A stretch of 47,876 nucleotides of DNA, from positions 1 to 47,876 of the forward strand of contig NZ_JAIXPP010000019.1 in assembly GCF_027486195.1 (NCBI RefSeq), read 5' to 3'. The position numbers and the translations under genes are program-made. Below the pieces are notes generated by a model. That model did not search any database. It was not told where the DNA came from and was given only the letters and a program-made list of their open reading frames with translations. This DNA is from Novosphingobium sp. (GTDB taxonomy: Bacteria; Pseudomonadota; Alphaproteobacteria; Sphingomonadales; Sphingomonadaceae). Below, one piece after another: positions 15,222 through 25,457 of the stretch; within the stretch, counting starts at the first letter, position 1; each line of letters opens with the position of its first letter.

Positions 15222-16337
15222 ATGACTGCACACGAACTCTTCGACATCGCCATCGTCGGCGCCGGCATGGCGGGTTCCAGCCTCGCGGCCGAATGCGCCC
15301 CGCACGCCCGCGTGCTGCTGATCGAGGCGGAGGATACGCCCGGCTATCACACCACTGGCCGCTCTGCCGCGTTCTGGCACGAGACGATCGGCGGGCCGCA
15401 AATCTATCCGTTGACCGCGGCCTCAGGGCCGTGGCTCGCCGAACACGGCTTCCTCAGCCCGCGCGGCGGCCTGCATATCGGGCGCGAGGATCACCGCGCC
15501 ACGGCTGAGGCCTTCGTCGCGGAGTTCCTGGCCGCCGGTGCGCGAATCGAGCTCATCGGCCGCCGCCAGCTCGAACAGATCGTGCCCGGTCTGCGGCCGA
15601 ACTGGATCGTCGGCGCGTGGGAGCCCGAATGCGCGGACATCGATGTTGCCGCGATGCACCAGCACTATCTTGCCGCCGCGCGCAAGGCAGGCAGCGTGCT
15701 CAGGGTCCGCGCGCGGCTCGATGGCGTGGAACGCACGGGCGCGGACTGGACGCTCTCGTGGAGCGGCGCTGCGGGGCCAGGTGCGGCGCGCGCCGCGCTG
15801 CTGGTCAACGCGGCGGGGGCCTGGGTAGATGGCGTGGCGCAGCTTGCCGGGGCCGCGCCGCTCGGCATCCAGCCGCTGCGCCGCTCGATGGTTCAGCTGC
15901 GAGTCGATCCGGTCCCGCCGGAGGCGCTGCCGCTGACACTGAGCTTCGACGAGGATTTCTATTTCCGCCCGCAAGGCGGCCGCCTCTGGCTTTCGCCGCA
16001 CGACGAGACGCCCGACGTGGCGCGCGATGCCGCGCCCGAGGAACTCGATATCGCCATGGCGATCGACCGGATGGAGCAGGCGGTCGATTGGAAGGTGCTC
16101 GGTCTGGAGCGGCGCTGGGCGGGCCTGCGCAGCTTTTCGCCGGACCGGCTGCCGGTCTTCGGCTTTGATCCCGCGCGCGATGGCCTGTTCTGGTTTGCCG
16201 GGCAGGGCGGCTTCGGCATCCAGACCGCGCCCGCTGCCGCGCGACTGAGCGCACAGCAACTGCTCGGCTTGCCGCGCGATGCGATGACAGAATCGATCGA
16301 CGCAGCGAGCTATTCGCCCGCCCGGTTTGCCGCGTAG
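15222..16337 (+). CDS. FAD-dependent oxidoreductase (DAO family, D-arginine-dehydrogenase-like)
   Basis: 371 residues. An N-terminal dinucleotide fold has I-V-G-A-G-M-A-G-S-S-L-A-A-E-C followed by L-I-E-A-E-D, the FAD ribose-binding acidic residue. The segment Y-H-T-T-G-R-S-A-A-F-W and the C-terminal R-S-F-S-P-D-R-L-P-V-F-G and F-A-G-Q-G-G-F-G-I-Q-T-A are typical of DAO enzymes resembling D-arginine / D-amino-acid dehydrogenases. It probably oxidises an amine or amino acid and passes electrons to oxygen or a quinone. Forms a two-gene unit with the hydrolase upstream; why they are paired is not clear. Confidence 0.82.
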   Translation: MTAHELFDIAIVGAGMAGSSLAAECAPHARVLLIEAEDTPGYHTTGRSAAFWHETIGGPQIYPLTAASGPWLAEHGFLSPRGGLHIGREDHRATAEAFVAEFLAAGARIELIGRRQLEQIVPGLRPNWIVGAWEPECADIDVAAMHQHYLAAARKAGSVLRVRARLDGVERTGADWTLSWSGAAGPGAARAALLVNAAGAWVDGVAQLAGAAPLGIQPLRRSMVQLRVDPVPPEALPLTLSFDEDFYFRPQGGRLWLSPHDETPDVARDAAPEELDIAMAIDRMEQAVDWKVLGLERRWAGLRSFSPDRLPVFGFDPARDGLFWFAGQGGFGIQTAPAAARLSAQQLLGLPRDAMTESIDAASYSPARFAA

Positions 16338-16418
16338 CGCCGCATTTTCGACTCCCACTGGGCTTGCGTCGTGCTAAACCGCCACGGGGTCCGTATATTT
16401 ACCTAGGGAGTTAAGGAT

Positions 16419-16601
16419 ATGGCGCACCGTTTCGAGATCCGGAAGAACAAGGCCGGCGAGTTCGTGGCCTACTTCTGCTACAACGATGAAACGATTTTCT
16501 GGACCGAAGGCTACAAGTCGAAGGCCAGCGCGAAGAATGCCATCGATTCGGTGCTGAAGAACGGTCCGGGTGCCGAGGTGGTCGATACGACGACCGACTG
16601 A
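16419..16601 (+). CDS. DUF1508 (YegP-like) small protein
   Basis: 60 residues. F-E-I-R-K-N-K-A-G-E-F-V-A-Y-F-C-Y-N-D-E-T-I-F-W-T-E-G-Y-K-S-K-A-S-A-K-N-A-I-D-S-V matches the single-unit DUF1508 fold (E. coli YegP carries two tandem copies). Function is not established. Start ATG has AGGGAG at 16405-16410; a -10-like TATATT (about 16393) sits upstream, so the gene likely has its own promoter. Confidence 0.85.
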   Translation: MAHRFEIRKNKAGEFVAYFCYNDETIFWTEGYKSKASAKNAIDSVLKNGPGAEVVDTTTD

Positions 16602-16607
16602 ACCGGA

Positions 16608-17039
16608 TCAGGCCGCAATAGCTGCATCGCTGGCGAGTTTGTCCACCCGCTCGTTCTCCGGGTGGCCGTCGTGGCCTTTCACCCAGACCCATTCGATCTT
16701 GTGTGGACGGGCCGCGGCGACCAGCGCGCGCCACAGGTCTTCGTTCTTGACCGGCTTGTTGTCCGCCGTCTTCCAGCCCTTCTTCTGCCAGCCGAAGATC
16801 CATTTGGTGATCCCGTCGAGCACGTAGCGGCTATCGGTGTGCAGCGTGACCGCGCAGGGCTGCTTGAGCGCCTCCAGCGCGCGGATGGCGGCCATCATTT
16901 CCATGCGGTTGTTGGTGGTTTCGCGCTCGCTGCCCGAAAGCTCCTTCTCCACCTCGCCCATGCGCAGCAGTGCGCCCCAGCCGCCCTTGCCGGGATTGCC
17001 CTTGCAGGCCCCGTCGGTGAAAATGGCGACGTGCTTCAT
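16608..17039 (-). CDS. rnhA: Ribonuclease HI
   Basis: 143 residues from ATG 17039. Degrades RNA in RNA-DNA hybrids. All catalytic residues are present: Asp9 in [10 protein letters not shown], Glu47 in [10 protein letters not shown], Asp69 in L-H-T-D-S-R-Y-V, His123 in K-G-H and Asp133 in E-R-V-D-K-L-A. It overlaps the end of thrB by four bases, a gene order (ispH, thrB, rnhA) common in alphaproteobacteria. Ends six bases from the DUF1508 stop (convergent). Confidence 0.95.
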   Translation of the reverse strand: MKHVAIFTDGACKGNPGKGGWGALLRMGEVEKELSGSERETTNNRMEMMAAIRALEALKQPCAVTLHTDSRYVLDGITKWIFGWQKKGWKTADNKPVKNEDLWRALVAAARPHKIEWVWVKGHDGHPENERVDKLASDAAIAA

Positions 17040-18019
17040 GCAAAGATCCCCGGATTGGCCGTGTAGAACCCCAGCCGCCGCGCCGGGCCCATCGGGTCCT
17101 TGGGGGTGACGAGTGCATCGGCGGGCGTGTTGAGCCAGTCCCACGCGCGGCTCATCGCAAAGCGCATCGCCGCGCCCTCGGCCAGCAGCGGTAGCGCGGC
17201 GCGCTCCCCGGCGCTCAGCGGGCGCACGCTTTCGTAGCCTTCGATCAGCGCTGACGAAACGTCGGGCCGGAAGGTATCGTCCTTGTCGAAACACCACGCG
17301 ACATGCGTGACCGCCAGATCGTAGGCGATGATGTCGTTGCAGGCGAAGTAGAAGTCGATCAGGCCGGTGACCTTGTCGCCCAGCATCAGCACGTTGTCCG
17401 GAAAGAGATCGGCATGGATCACGCCGGAGGGCAGGCCAGTGGGCCAGCTTTGTGCAAGGCGCGGCAGTTCATTCGCGACGATCTGCGCGAGTTCGGGATT
17501 GATTCGCGCGAGGCCCTCCGCGCCGCAGGCCTCGGCCAGCCGCTGCCATTCCGCCACGCCCATGCCATTGGCGCGGCTGCCGGGGAAATCGGCAGCGGCC
17601 AGATGCAGCCGCGCCAGTTCACCGCCCACTGCGCGCGCCTGTCCGGCGGTCGGCGTGCTGACCGAGACGCCGGGCAGGTACTCGATCAGCGCGAGCGCCT
17701 TGTCTTCCCCCGTGGGGCCGGGCCGGGTGACATAGAGGTTGCCCTCCCGGTCATGGATCGTGCGCGGCACCGGGCAACCCCTCGCCGCCAGATGATCGAG
17801 CAGCGACAGGAAGTAGGGCAGGTCTTCCAGCTCGATGCGGAATTCGTACATGGTGAGGATGAAGCGCGCGCCGCTTCCATTTCCGCCGGTCGTCTCGAGC
17901 AGCCAGTTGCTGTTGGAGACGCCCTCCGCGATCCCTTTCGCGGAAACCAGCGTGCCGACATCGAAACGGGCGATCAGCGCGGCCATCTCCTCCGCGCCGA
18001 GGTGTGTGTAGACTGCCAT
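17036..18019 (-). CDS. thrB: Homoserine kinase (APH-fold, ThrB type II)
   Basis: 327 residues of the choline/aminoglycoside kinase fold, the alphaproteobacterial type of homoserine kinase in threonine synthesis. It carries the catalytic loop [10 protein letters not shown] and the metal-binding G-L-I-D-F-Y-F-A; the N-terminal [11 protein letters not shown] segment is characteristic. Placed between ispH and rnhA, overlapping rnhA by four bases. Confidence 0.92.
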   Translation of the reverse strand: MAVYTHLGAEEMAALIARFDVGTLVSAKGIAEGVSNSNWLLETTGGNGSGARFILTMYEFRIELEDLPYFLSLLDHLAARGCPVPRTIHDREGNLYVTRPGPTGEDKALALIEYLPGVSVSTPTAGQARAVGGELARLHLAAADFPGSRANGMGVAEWQRLAEACGAEGLARINPELAQIVANELPRLAQSWPTGLPSGVIHADLFPDNVLMLGDKVTGLIDFYFACNDIIAYDLAVTHVAWCFDKDDTFRPDVSSALIEGYESVRPLSAGERAALPLLAEGAAMRFAMSRAWDWLNTPADALVTPKDPMGPARRLGFYTANPGIFA

Positions 18020-18029
18020 GGGGCCAGCT

Positions 18030-19025
18030 TCAGTCCGCGAGCTGGCGCGGCAGCTTGAACACCATGTTCTCGACCGTGGTGGTCACGGTCTCTTCCTCCA
18101 CCGTGCGCCACTCCCGCAGCCGGTCGACCACTTCGCGCACCAGCACTTCGGGGGCGGATGCCCCGGCGGTGAGGCCCAGCGTCTCGACCCCGACAAGCCA
18201 GCTTGGATCGATCTCGCTGCCGCGCTGGATCAGGCGCGCGGGCGTGCCCTCGCGCTCGGCCACTTCGACAAGGCGCAGCGAATTGGAGCTGTTGGGCGCG
18301 CCGATCACGAGCAGGAGCTGGCACCGCGCCGCGATGGACTTGACCGCAGTCTGCCGGTTCGACGTGGCGTAGCAGATGTCCTCGGCGCGCGGGCCGCTGA
18401 TATCGGGAAAACGTGTCCGCAGCGCGGCGACGATCTCGCGCGTGTCATCGACCGAAAGCGTCGTCTGCGTGAGGAATGAAAGCGCCGTCCCCGCCGGGAA
18501 ATCGAGCGCGGCCACATCGTCCAGCGTTTCGACCAGCGTGATCGAGCCTTCGGGCACCTGGCCCATCGTGCCGATCACCTCGGGGTGCCCCTTGTGGCCG
18601 ACGAAGAGGATGTGCCGCCCCGCCTCAACCTGCCGTTCGGCCTGGCGGTGGACCTTGCTGACCAGCGGACAGGTGGCATCAAGCCAGTCGAGCCCGCGTT
18701 CGGTCGCGGCGGCGGGGACCACTTTGGGCACGCCATGGGCGGAAAACACCACCGGTGCGCCATCGGGCACTTCGTCGAGTTCCTCGACGAAGACCGCGCC
18801 CTTGGCCTTCAGCCCGTCGACCACGAAGCGGTTGTGCACGATCTCGTGCCGCACGAAGACCGGTTGGCCGAACCGGTCGAGCGCGCGCTCGACAATTTCG
18901 ATCGCGCGGTCGACCCCGGCGCAGAAACCGCGCGGGGCAGCGATCAGCAGCTTGAGCGGGGCCAGATCGGTTTGGGCAAGGCCGCTCTGGGCGGCAGCGG
19001 GCGAAGTCGGTGCGGTGGTGGTCAT
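18030..19025 (-). CDS. ispH: 4-hydroxy-3-methylbut-2-enyl diphosphate reductase
   Basis: 331 residues from ATG 19025; a longer in-frame start at 19088 is less likely. Last step of the MEP isoprenoid pathway, making IPP and DMAPP with a [4Fe-4S] cluster. Three cluster cysteines are visible: Cys35 in A-P-R-G-F-C-A-G-V, one in D-A-T-C-P-L-V, one in I-C-Y-A-T-S-N-R-Q. Also present are H-N, S-A-H-G, G-H-K-G-H-P-E and N-S-S-N-S. The first 22 residues are an Ala/Thr-rich extension. Upstream of thrB in the minus-strand unit. Confidence 0.95.
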   Translation of the reverse strand: MTTTAPTSPAAAQSGLAQTDLAPLKLLIAAPRGFCAGVDRAIEIVERALDRFGQPVFVRHEIVHNRFVVDGLKAKGAVFVEELDEVPDGAPVVFSAHGVPKVVPAAATERGLDWLDATCPLVSKVHRQAERQVEAGRHILFVGHKGHPEVIGTMGQVPEGSITLVETLDDVAALDFPAGTALSFLTQTTLSVDDTREIVAALRTRFPDISGPRAEDICYATSNRQTAVKSIAARCQLLLVIGAPNSSNSLRLVEVAEREGTPARLIQRGSEIDPSWLVGVETLGLTAGASAPEVLVREVVDRLREWRTVEEETVTTTVENMVFKLPRQLAD

Positions 19026-19146
19026 CACGGGCGACCTTAGCAGGGGGGCGCGCCTGCGCAAACCCGCCACGAGGGGGGCATGCAGCATTGCGCCGGGGGA
19101 ATGCGGTGGCTAGAGGATGCGCTCTACGTTGCCCGAGGATGCCTGA

Positions 19147-19833
19147 ATGACCCCGTCTGCCTTTCGTCCTGCTTCGTTCCGGCGTCTCGCTCCGCTGGCT
19201 GCGCTGGCCCTCGTGGGCACGCTGGGCGCGTGCAAGGGCGGCGGCGGCGAGCTGGTGGTGGACGACAGCGTGGGCGTCACCGCGCTGCGCAGCCCGTGCC
19301 CCCTGGTGGAAATTCCGGACATGACCGGCGATGTCACGCTGTTTACCGATCCCGGCCGCACCGATGCGGGCGCGATCGATCTCACCGCCTCGATCACCAA
19401 CCTGCGCAGCACCTGCGATGATGCCAAGGGCCAGACCCAGCTCAGCACCGAAGCCACCTTCGATGTCTATGCGCGCCGCACCGATACGCGGGGCGCGCGC
19501 CGGGTGGTGCTTCCTTATTTCTCCGCCGTGATGCGCGGCGGCAATGTCGTCATCGCCAAGCGGCTCGGCTCCGTGACGATCGATTTCGCTGACGGGCAGG
19601 AGCGCGCGCAGGCCACGGGCCGTGCCGGTTCGACAGTCGACCGCAGCGAAGCGACGCTGCCCGATAACGTGCGCAAGCTCCTCACCCGCAAGCGCAAGGC
19701 CGGGCAGGCCGACGCCGCAACCGATCCGCTTGCGCTCCCCGAAGTGCGCTCGGCGCTCGCCAAGGCGAGCTTCGAGCTGGTGGTGGGCTTCCAGCTCACC
19801 GATGCGCAGCTGAAGTACAACGCCACGCGGTAA
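19147..19833 (+). CDS. Hypothetical lipoprotein
   Basis: 228 residues. The N-terminus (basic, then [13 protein letters not shown]) is a lipoprotein signal, Cys29 being the lipidation site, followed by a Lys-Gly-Gly-Gly-Gly linker. The remainder is rich in short strands, with no family I can name; the Ser-Pro-Cys and Ser-Thr-Cys cysteines might form a disulphide. Directly upstream of argS on the same strand with an 79-base gap, so it may share the promoter of the housekeeping run. Confidence 0.75.
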   Translation: MTPSAFRPASFRRLAPLAALALVGTLGACKGGGGELVVDDSVGVTALRSPCPLVEIPDMTGDVTLFTDPGRTDAGAIDLTASITNLRSTCDDAKGQTQLSTEATFDVYARRTDTRGARRVVLPYFSAVMRGGNVVIAKRLGSVTIDFADGQERAQATGRAGSTVDRSEATLPDNVRKLLTRKRKAGQADAATDPLALPEVRSALAKASFELVVGFQLTDAQLKYNATR

Positions 19834-19912
19834 TCTGGCGCGACGCGTCCGCTTCACCAACCGGCGCGCTAGTTTGTTGGCGAACGCGCGCGGTTGGGCT
19901 AACGGCGCGCTC

Positions 19913-21676
19913 ATGACCGATACCGCAACCGCTTCCGCTCTTCCCCTCTTCGCCGATTTCGCCGGTGTGATCGACCGCGCGCTCGATGCGCTGGTCGCCG
20001 CCGGCACGCTGCCCGAGGGCCTTGCACGAAGCGGCGTGACCTGCGAGCCGCCGCGCGAGGCCAGCCATGGCGATATCTCCACCAACGCCGCGATGGTGCT
20101 GGCCAAGCCAGCCGGCACCAATCCGCGCGCGCTTGCCGCCCTGCTGGTGGAAGAGCTGTCGCGCGAACCCCGCGTCGCCTCCGCCGAGATCGCCGGGCCG
20201 GGCTTCATCAACCTGCGGCTGGCCGATAGCGCCTGGCTTGCCGAACTCGCGCTGATCGCCGCGAAGGCTGGCGACTATGGCCGCTCCGGGATGGGCGGGG
20301 GCAGCATGGTGAATGTCGAGTACGTGTCGGCCAACCCGACCGGGCCGATGCACATGGGCCACTGCCGCGGCGCGGTGGTGGGCGATGCGCTCGCCAGCCT
20401 GCTCGAATTCGCCGGGCACCGGGTCACGCGCGAATACTACGTCAACGATGCGGGCGCGCAGGTCGATGTGCTCGCCCGCTCGGTCCACTTGCGGTACCGC
20501 GAGGCGCTTGGCGAGGCAGTCGGCGCCGTGCCCGAAGGGCTCTATCCGGGTGAATATCTGGTGCCGGTCGGGCAGGCGCTTGCCGCCGAATTCGGTGATG
20601 CCTATGCCAAGGCGCTCGAAGCCGATTGGCTCGTGCCCTTCCGCACCCGCGCTGTCGCAGCCATGATGGACATGATCCGCGCCGATCTCGCCACGCTTGG
20701 CATCCATCACGATCTGTTCTCGTCAGAGGCGGAACTGCAGGCCTCGGGCAAGGTCGATGCGGCCGAAACGTGGCTGCGCGCGCATGATCTCGTCTATGAT
20801 GGGGAGCTTGAGGCACCCAAGGGCAGGCTGCCAGATGATTGGGAACCGGTGGCGCTGCCGCTGTTCCGCTCGACCAAGTTCGGCGACGATCAGGACCGCC
20901 CGATCAAGAAATCGAACGGCAGCTGGACCTATTTCGGCGCGGACCTCGCCTACCATTTCCAGAAAGCACAGGCAGCGGACGCGCTCGTTGATATCTGGGG
21001 TGCGGACCATGCCGGCACCGTCAAGCGGATCAAGGCCGCCGTCGCCGCGCTGACGAGCGCCGAATCCGGCACGCCCAAGCCGTTCGAGGTCAAGCTCGTC
21101 CAGATGGTCCAGCTGATGAAGGGCGGCCAGCCCTTCAAGATGTCGAAGCGCTCGGGCAATTTCGTCACGCTTGCCGATGTCGTCGATATGGTCGGCAAGG
21201 ACGTGGTGCGCTTCACCATGCTCACCCGCAAGCCCGATGCGCAGATGGACTTCGATTTCGACAAGGTGGTCGAAGCCTCGAAGGACAATCCGGTGTTCTA
21301 TGTGCAGTATGCCCATGCGCGCATCCACTCCACCTTGCGCAAGGCGGCGGCAGAGGGCTTTGCGCCCGCGCCGGAACATGTCGCGCTGCTCGGTGCGGAG
21401 GAGCTTGGCCTCGTCAAGCTCGCCGCGCAGTTCCCGCGTGTGGTCGAAAGCGCGGCCGCCGCGCGCGAGCCGCACCGCGTGGCGTTCTTCCTCTACGACC
21501 TCGCCGCCGGCTTCCACGCCTACTGGAACGTGGGGAACGACCGGCCTGACAAGCGCTTCATTGTGGCACAGGATGCAGCGCTGACATCGGCACGACTTTT
21601 CCTCGGCGTTCAAATCGGGCAAGTGGTGAAGAACGGGCTGGCCATACTGGGCGTAGAGGCCGCCGAGGAGCTTTGA
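19913..21676 (+). CDS. argS: Arginyl-tRNA synthetase
   Basis: 587 residues from ATG 19913. Class I signatures are present: [13 protein letters not shown] (HIGH motif as H-M-G-H) and [11 protein letters not shown] (KMSKS-type). The N-terminal arginyl-specific domain covers about residues 10-100, and the C-terminal DALR anticodon-binding domain about 460-587. Charges tRNA-Arg. Followed within 5 bases by the SPOR-domain gene, a pairing common in alphaproteobacteria. Confidence 0.95.
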   Translation: MTDTATASALPLFADFAGVIDRALDALVAAGTLPEGLARSGVTCEPPREASHGDISTNAAMVLAKPAGTNPRALAALLVEELSREPRVASAEIAGPGFINLRLADSAWLAELALIAAKAGDYGRSGMGGGSMVNVEYVSANPTGPMHMGHCRGAVVGDALASLLEFAGHRVTREYYVNDAGAQVDVLARSVHLRYREALGEAVGAVPEGLYPGEYLVPVGQALAAEFGDAYAKALEADWLVPFRTRAVAAMMDMIRADLATLGIHHDLFSSEAELQASGKVDAAETWLRAHDLVYDGELEAPKGRLPDDWEPVALPLFRSTKFGDDQDRPIKKSNGSWTYFGADLAYHFQKAQAADALVDIWGADHAGTVKRIKAAVAALTSAESGTPKPFEVKLVQMVQLMKGGQPFKMSKRSGNFVTLADVVDMVGKDVVRFTMLTRKPDAQMDFDFDKVVEASKDNPVFYVQYAHARIHSTLRKAAAEGFAPAPEHVALLGAEELGLVKLAAQFPRVVESAAAAREPHRVAFFLYDLAAGFHAYWNVGNDRPDKRFIVAQDAALTSARLFLGVQIGQVVKNGLAILGVEAAEEL

Positions 21677-21680
21677 CGCG

Positions 21681-22499
21681 ATGGTTATCAGCGGAGCCGA
21701 GGGGACCGGCGAAAGGGACGACAACACCGGCATGCCGATCAATCCGGCAGCTTGGGGTGAAGCAGCGCAGCACGCTGCCGACGAGGGCACCGAGGCGGTG
21801 CAGGGCGCAGCGCATGATGCCCTCAGCACGCCCTTCGATGGCGCGCAGGACGATCGCCTCGCCCTTGGCGACGAGGAACGCCTGCCCTGGCTCGAAAGCG
21901 CGGACGATGTCGATTTCGACGAACCGGCGGAAGGCAACAGCCGGCTGATCGGCTTTGCTGTGCTGGCGTTCCTGCTGCTGGCAGCGCTGGTTGGCGGCAT
22001 CTTCGTGATTTCGCACCGGAACGCCGGCTCGGCCGCCGCCGATGGCAGCCTGATCACGGCTGACAAGGAACCCTACAAGATCGCGCCCAAGGATCCCGGC
22101 GGCAAGACGTTCGAAGGCACCGGCGATGCGAGCTTCAAGGTGAGCGAGGGCGAGAAGCCCGTTGCCAATCTTGCCGGCAGCACGGCCCCCGGTTCAACGC
22201 CCGCCACTCCTGCTCCCAAGCCTTCCGCTGCGGCTTCTGCGCCGGCACCGGCTGGCCCCGCATCGGGCATCGGCGTGCAGGTGGGCGCGTTTTCGACAGC
22301 TGCGTCGGCTGAAACGGCGTGGTCCAAGCTCGTCTCCGCGCATGATGCCCTCTCGGGCCTGTCGCACCGCGTGGTCGAGGGCAAGGCCGATATGGCGACC
22401 GTGTTCCGTCTGCAGGCCGTGGCGGGAGACTTTGCGGCTGCCAACGCGCTTTGCGCCAAGCTGCAGGCCGGCGGCCTCAAGTGCCAGGTGAAGCGCTGA
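21681..22499 (+). CDS. SPOR-domain membrane protein
   Basis: 272 residues. An acidic cytoplasmic N-terminus (about 1-88) is followed by one membrane segment (L-I-G-F-A-V-L-A-F-L-L-L-A-A-L-V-G-G-I-F-V-I), an Ala/Pro-rich linker and a C-terminal SPOR domain (about 195-272: G-I-G-V-Q-V-G-A-F-S-T-A-A-S-A-E-T-A-W-S-K-L). SPOR domains bind denuded glycan strands at the division septum, so this is probably a cell-division or envelope protein. Sits between argS and nagZ. Confidence 0.88.
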   Translation: MVISGAEGTGERDDNTGMPINPAAWGEAAQHAADEGTEAVQGAAHDALSTPFDGAQDDRLALGDEERLPWLESADDVDFDEPAEGNSRLIGFAVLAFLLLAALVGGIFVISHRNAGSAAADGSLITADKEPYKIAPKDPGGKTFEGTGDASFKVSEGEKPVANLAGSTAPGSTPATPAPKPSAAASAPAPAGPASGIGVQVGAFSTAASAETAWSKLVSAHDALSGLSHRVVEGKADMATVFRLQAVAGDFAAANALCAKLQAGGLKCQVKR

Positions 22500-22507
22500 T
22501 CTGATTT

Positions 22508-22605
22508 CCCCTCCGTCAGCCCTGCTGGCTGTCACCTATCCATTTTTCCCGCAGGGACAAATCGGGAGGTGGCCCGCCGCAGGCGGGTCGGAAGGGTTCT
22601 TTCCC
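22508..22605. repeat. Degenerate member of the GC-rich palindrome family
   Basis: Inside the otherwise tight argS-to-tatC run this 170-base gap holds CCCCTCCGTCAG, TCCATTTTTCCC with a partner around GGGACAAATCGGGAGG, and GCCCGCC/GGCGGGT arms. It has the same modules in the same order as 6613-6757, but the arms are diverged. Likely a mobile or formerly mobile palindromic unit. Confidence 0.5.
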
Positions 22606-22671
22606 CCTTTTCCCCCACGATCCACAGCCTCAAACCTTGCGCGCGCGGCGGGATTGGGCGAATCCACTCCC

Positions 22672-23691
22672 ATGCTCCCGGCGATCTTTGGCTTATCGGG
22701 CCTCTCTCTCAGCGATGACGAGCGCGCTTTCTTCCGCGATGCCGATCCGGCGGGCTACATCCTGTTTGGCCGCAACGTCGAAAGTCGCGCCCAGCTTCGC
22801 GCACTGACGGATGCGCTGCGAGAGCTGCACGGGCGCGAGCGCACGTTCATCTGCATCGATCAGGAAGGCGGCCGTGTCGCGCGGATGAAGCCGCCGGTCT
22901 GGGCGGCCTACCCCCCGGGCGCGGCGTTCGACCGGCTCTACGAACGCGCCCCGATCAGCGCGATCGAGGCCGCACGCGCCCATGCCGAAGCGCTGGGGAT
23001 CGACCTTGCCGAAGTGGGCATCAGCGTCGATTGCCTGCCGCTGCTCGATGTGCGGCAACCGGGCGCGCACGACGTGATCGGCGACCGCGCTCTGGGGCAC
23101 GAGCCGCTGCGCGTGGCGGCACTGGGCCGGGCCATGCTGGAGGGCCTCGCACGCGCTGGCGTCGCGGGCGTGATCAAGCACATCCCCGGCCACGGCCGCG
23201 CCGGGGTGGATAGCCACAAGGAGCTCCCCACCGTCACTGCCAGTGCCGAGGACCTTGAAACCGACCTCGCGCCCTTCCGTAGCCTGAACGACAGCCGGAT
23301 CGGCATGACAGCCCATGTGCGCTACACCGCGTGGGACGACGAGAACCCCGCCACGCTCTCGTCCACGGTGATCCACGACGTGATCCGCACCCGCATCGGT
23401 TTTGACGGCCTGCTCCTCACCGACGATCTCGACATGCAGGCGCTCGGCGGCGCGGTGCCCGATCGCGCTGCGCGGGCGCAGGCGGCGGGCTGCGATATTG
23501 CGCTCAACTGCTGGGCGAAGATGGACGACATGGTCGGCATCGCGAGCGCGCTTGCGCCAATGTCTGCCGAGACCGCGGCGCGGCTGGAGCGCGCGCTGGC
23601 CGCGACCGGTGATTTCAGCGCCCCGGCCGACCTCGCCCGGCAGGCTGAGCGCACCGAGACGCGCGACCGGCTGCTGGCACTCGCGGCGTGA
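22672..23691 (+). CDS. nagZ: Beta-N-acetylhexosaminidase (glycoside hydrolase 3)
   Basis: 339 residues from ATG 22672. Removes N-acetylglucosamine from anhydro-muropeptides in peptidoglycan recycling, in the cytoplasm. The GH3 NagZ motif K-H-I-P-G-H-G (from Lys169) followed by V-D-S-H-K carries the Asp-His pair used as acid/base; D-D-L-D-M-Q-A-L holds the likely nucleophile Asp; F-G-R-N-V and D-Q-E-G-G-R-V are also typical. Overlaps scpA by four bases. Confidence 0.92.
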   Translation: MLPAIFGLSGLSLSDDERAFFRDADPAGYILFGRNVESRAQLRALTDALRELHGRERTFICIDQEGGRVARMKPPVWAAYPPGAAFDRLYERAPISAIEAARAHAEALGIDLAEVGISVDCLPLLDVRQPGAHDVIGDRALGHEPLRVAALGRAMLEGLARAGVAGVIKHIPGHGRAGVDSHKELPTVTASAEDLETDLAPFRSLNDSRIGMTAHVRYTAWDDENPATLSSTVIHDVIRTRIGFDGLLLTDDLDMQALGGAVPDRAARAQAAGCDIALNCWAKMDDMVGIASALAPMSAETAARLERALAATGDFSAPADLARQAERTETRDRLLALAA

Positions 23692-24512
23692 TCGAGGAAG
23701 CCGCCCTTGCTGCCCCGCTGGCGGGCGATGATTGGGATGACAGCCCGCTCGATGTACCGCCCGAAGCGCGCAGCGGGGAGCCTGACACGCTGACGCTGGC
23801 CATCGACGGCTGGGAAGGGCCGCTCCATCTCCTGCTCGATCTGGCGCGGCGGCAGAAGGTCGATCTGCGCAAGATCTCGATCCTCGCGCTCGTTGATCAA
23901 TACCTCGCTTACGTGGAACGCGCCGGGGCGCAGCGGCTCGAACTCGCGGCGGATTACCTCGTCATGGCGGCCTGGCTCGCCTGGCTGAAATCACTGCTGC
24001 TCCTGCCGCGCGATCCCGAAGTCCAGCCGAGCCCCGAGGAACTCGCGCTGCGCCTGCAACTGCGCCTCCAGCGCCTCGGCGCGATGCGCGAGGCGGGTGC
24101 GCGGCTCATGGCGCGCGACCGGCTGGGGCGAGATGTGTTCGCGCGCGGCGCGCCAGAGGGGCTGCGCGTCGACCGGCAGGTCAGTTGGCAGTGCGATCTC
24201 TTCGCGCTGATGCAAGCCTATGGCCATGTCCAGCACCGCAATCGGCCCGTTGTCCACATGGTCCGCGCGCGGCCGGTGATGACGCTGGAAGCCGCCATTG
24301 CGCGGGTCGAGGCGCTGATCGGCGCGGCGATCGACTGGACCGAACTCAGCCTTTTCCTCCCGGTGCAGGAAGTCGGCGGCGATCCACGCCTTGCTCGCTC
24401 GGCGCTTGCCTCCAGCTTTGTCGCCGCGCTCGAACTTGCCAAGCAGGGCAAGGTCGAACTGGCGCAGGAAGCGACTTTCGCGCCGTTGATGCTGCGCCGA
24501 GGGCGCGGATGA
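23688..24512 (+). CDS. scpA: Segregation and condensation protein A (kleisin)
   Basis: 274 residues from GTG 23688, overlapping the nagZ stop. Kleisin subunit of the SMC-ScpAB condensin. Signature N-terminal segment W-E-G-P-L-H-L-L-L-D-L-A-R-R-Q-K-V-D-L and A-A-D-Y-L-V-M-A-A-W-L-A-W-L-K-S are clear; the C-terminal winged helix (about 220-274) contacts the SMC head. The first 30 residues are acidic and variable. Overlaps scpB by four bases. Confidence 0.93.
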   Translation: MIEEAALAAPLAGDDWDDSPLDVPPEARSGEPDTLTLAIDGWEGPLHLLLDLARRQKVDLRKISILALVDQYLAYVERAGAQRLELAADYLVMAAWLAWLKSLLLLPRDPEVQPSPEELALRLQLRLQRLGAMREAGARLMARDRLGRDVFARGAPEGLRVDRQVSWQCDLFALMQAYGHVQHRNRPVVHMVRARPVMTLEAAIARVEALIGAAIDWTELSLFLPVQEVGGDPRLARSALASSFVAALELAKQGKVELAQEATFAPLMLRRGRG

Positions 24513-25114
24513 ACCCGCCGGACGAAATCGAACGCGCGGTCGAGGCCGCGCTGTTCGCCGCCGAAGCGCCGATGACCGCTGAAGAGCTCTCACGCCATCT
24601 TGGCGGGGCGGACGTGGCCCCCGCGCTCGAAGCGCTGGCCGCCCACTACGCCGGGCGCGGGATCGAACTCGTCATGCGGGGGACGTCCTGGCACTTCCAG
24701 ACTGCGCCCGATCTCGCTCACTTGCTGCGCCGCGAGCGCGAGGACGTGCGCCGCCTTTCGCGCGCGGCGACCGAGGCGCTGGCGATCATCGCCTATCACG
24801 AACCCGTCAGCCGCGCCGAGATCGAGGCGATCCGCGGCGTGCAGACCGCCAAGGGCACCTTGGACGTGCTGATGGAAGCGGGCTGGATCAAGGTTGCGGG
24901 CCGCCGCGAAGGGCCGGGCCGCCCGACGATCTACGCGACGACGCCGGCGTTTCTCGCGCATTTTGGCCTCGAATCGCGGCGCGACTTGCCGGGGATCGAG
25001 GAATTGCGCGCGGCGGGACTGCTCGATCCGGTCGAGGCAGTGTTTGCCGGAGAGCAGGACGTTGAAACGGGCGGGGAACCGGACGAGGAACCGGACGAAG
25101 CAAACGAGGCTTGA
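24509..25114 (+). CDS. scpB: Segregation and condensation protein B
   Basis: 201 residues from ATG 24509 (ATGA overlap with scpA). Two winged-helix domains: I-E-R-A-V-E-A-A-L-F-A-A-E-A-P-M-T near the start, and L-A-I-I-A-Y-H-E-P-V-S-R-A-E-I-E-A-I-R-G-V with T-L-D-V-L-M-E-A-G-W-I-K-V-A-G-R-R in the second, all ScpB hallmarks. Dimer that binds ScpA in the condensin complex. The tail is strongly acidic (D-E-E-P-D-E). Confidence 0.93.
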   Translation: MNPPDEIERAVEAALFAAEAPMTAEELSRHLGGADVAPALEALAAHYAGRGIELVMRGTSWHFQTAPDLAHLLRREREDVRRLSRAATEALAIIAYHEPVSRAEIEAIRGVQTAKGTLDVLMEAGWIKVAGRREGPGRPTIYATTPAFLAHFGLESRRDLPGIEELRAAGLLDPVEAVFAGEQDVETGGEPDEEPDEANEA

Positions 25115-25185
25115 CGAATCTTCGCGAGCTTGCTGGCAGTTTCCCGCAGGATGTCCTATCTGGAGGGACATAAAGGAGAATACCC

Positions 25186-25431
25186 ATGGGCGCTCTGTCC
25201 CTTCCGCATCTGATCATTCTGGCGCTGGTTGTCCTCATCCTGTTCGGCCGTGGCCGCATTTCCGAGATGATGGGCGATTTCGGCAAGGGTATCAAAAGCT
25301 TCAAGCAGGGCATGAACGAGGGCGCGGACACGCCGCTTGTCCAGCCGCCCGCGCAGATCCAGCAGCAGCCGGTGGCCCCGGCCACGCCCACCGCCCAGCC
25401 AGAGCAGACCGGCTCCGGCCCCGCCGCCTGA
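25186..25431 (+). CDS. tatA: Sec-independent translocase subunit TatA
   Basis: 81 residues with ribosome binding site AAAGGAGAA. One N-terminal membrane helix ([16 protein letters not shown]) and the TatA F-G hinge lead to an amphipathic helix ([13 protein letters not shown]) and a Pro/Gln-rich tail. Forms the pore-like part of the Tat export system for folded proteins. First of tatABC, immediately after scpB, as in many alphaproteobacteria. Confidence 0.94.
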   Translation: MGALSLPHLIILALVVLILFGRGRISEMMGDFGKGIKSFKQGMNEGADTPLVQPPAQIQQQPVAPATPTAQPEQTGSGPAA

Positions 25432-25457
25432 TCCGCTGACCTCTCAGGCCTGATACG

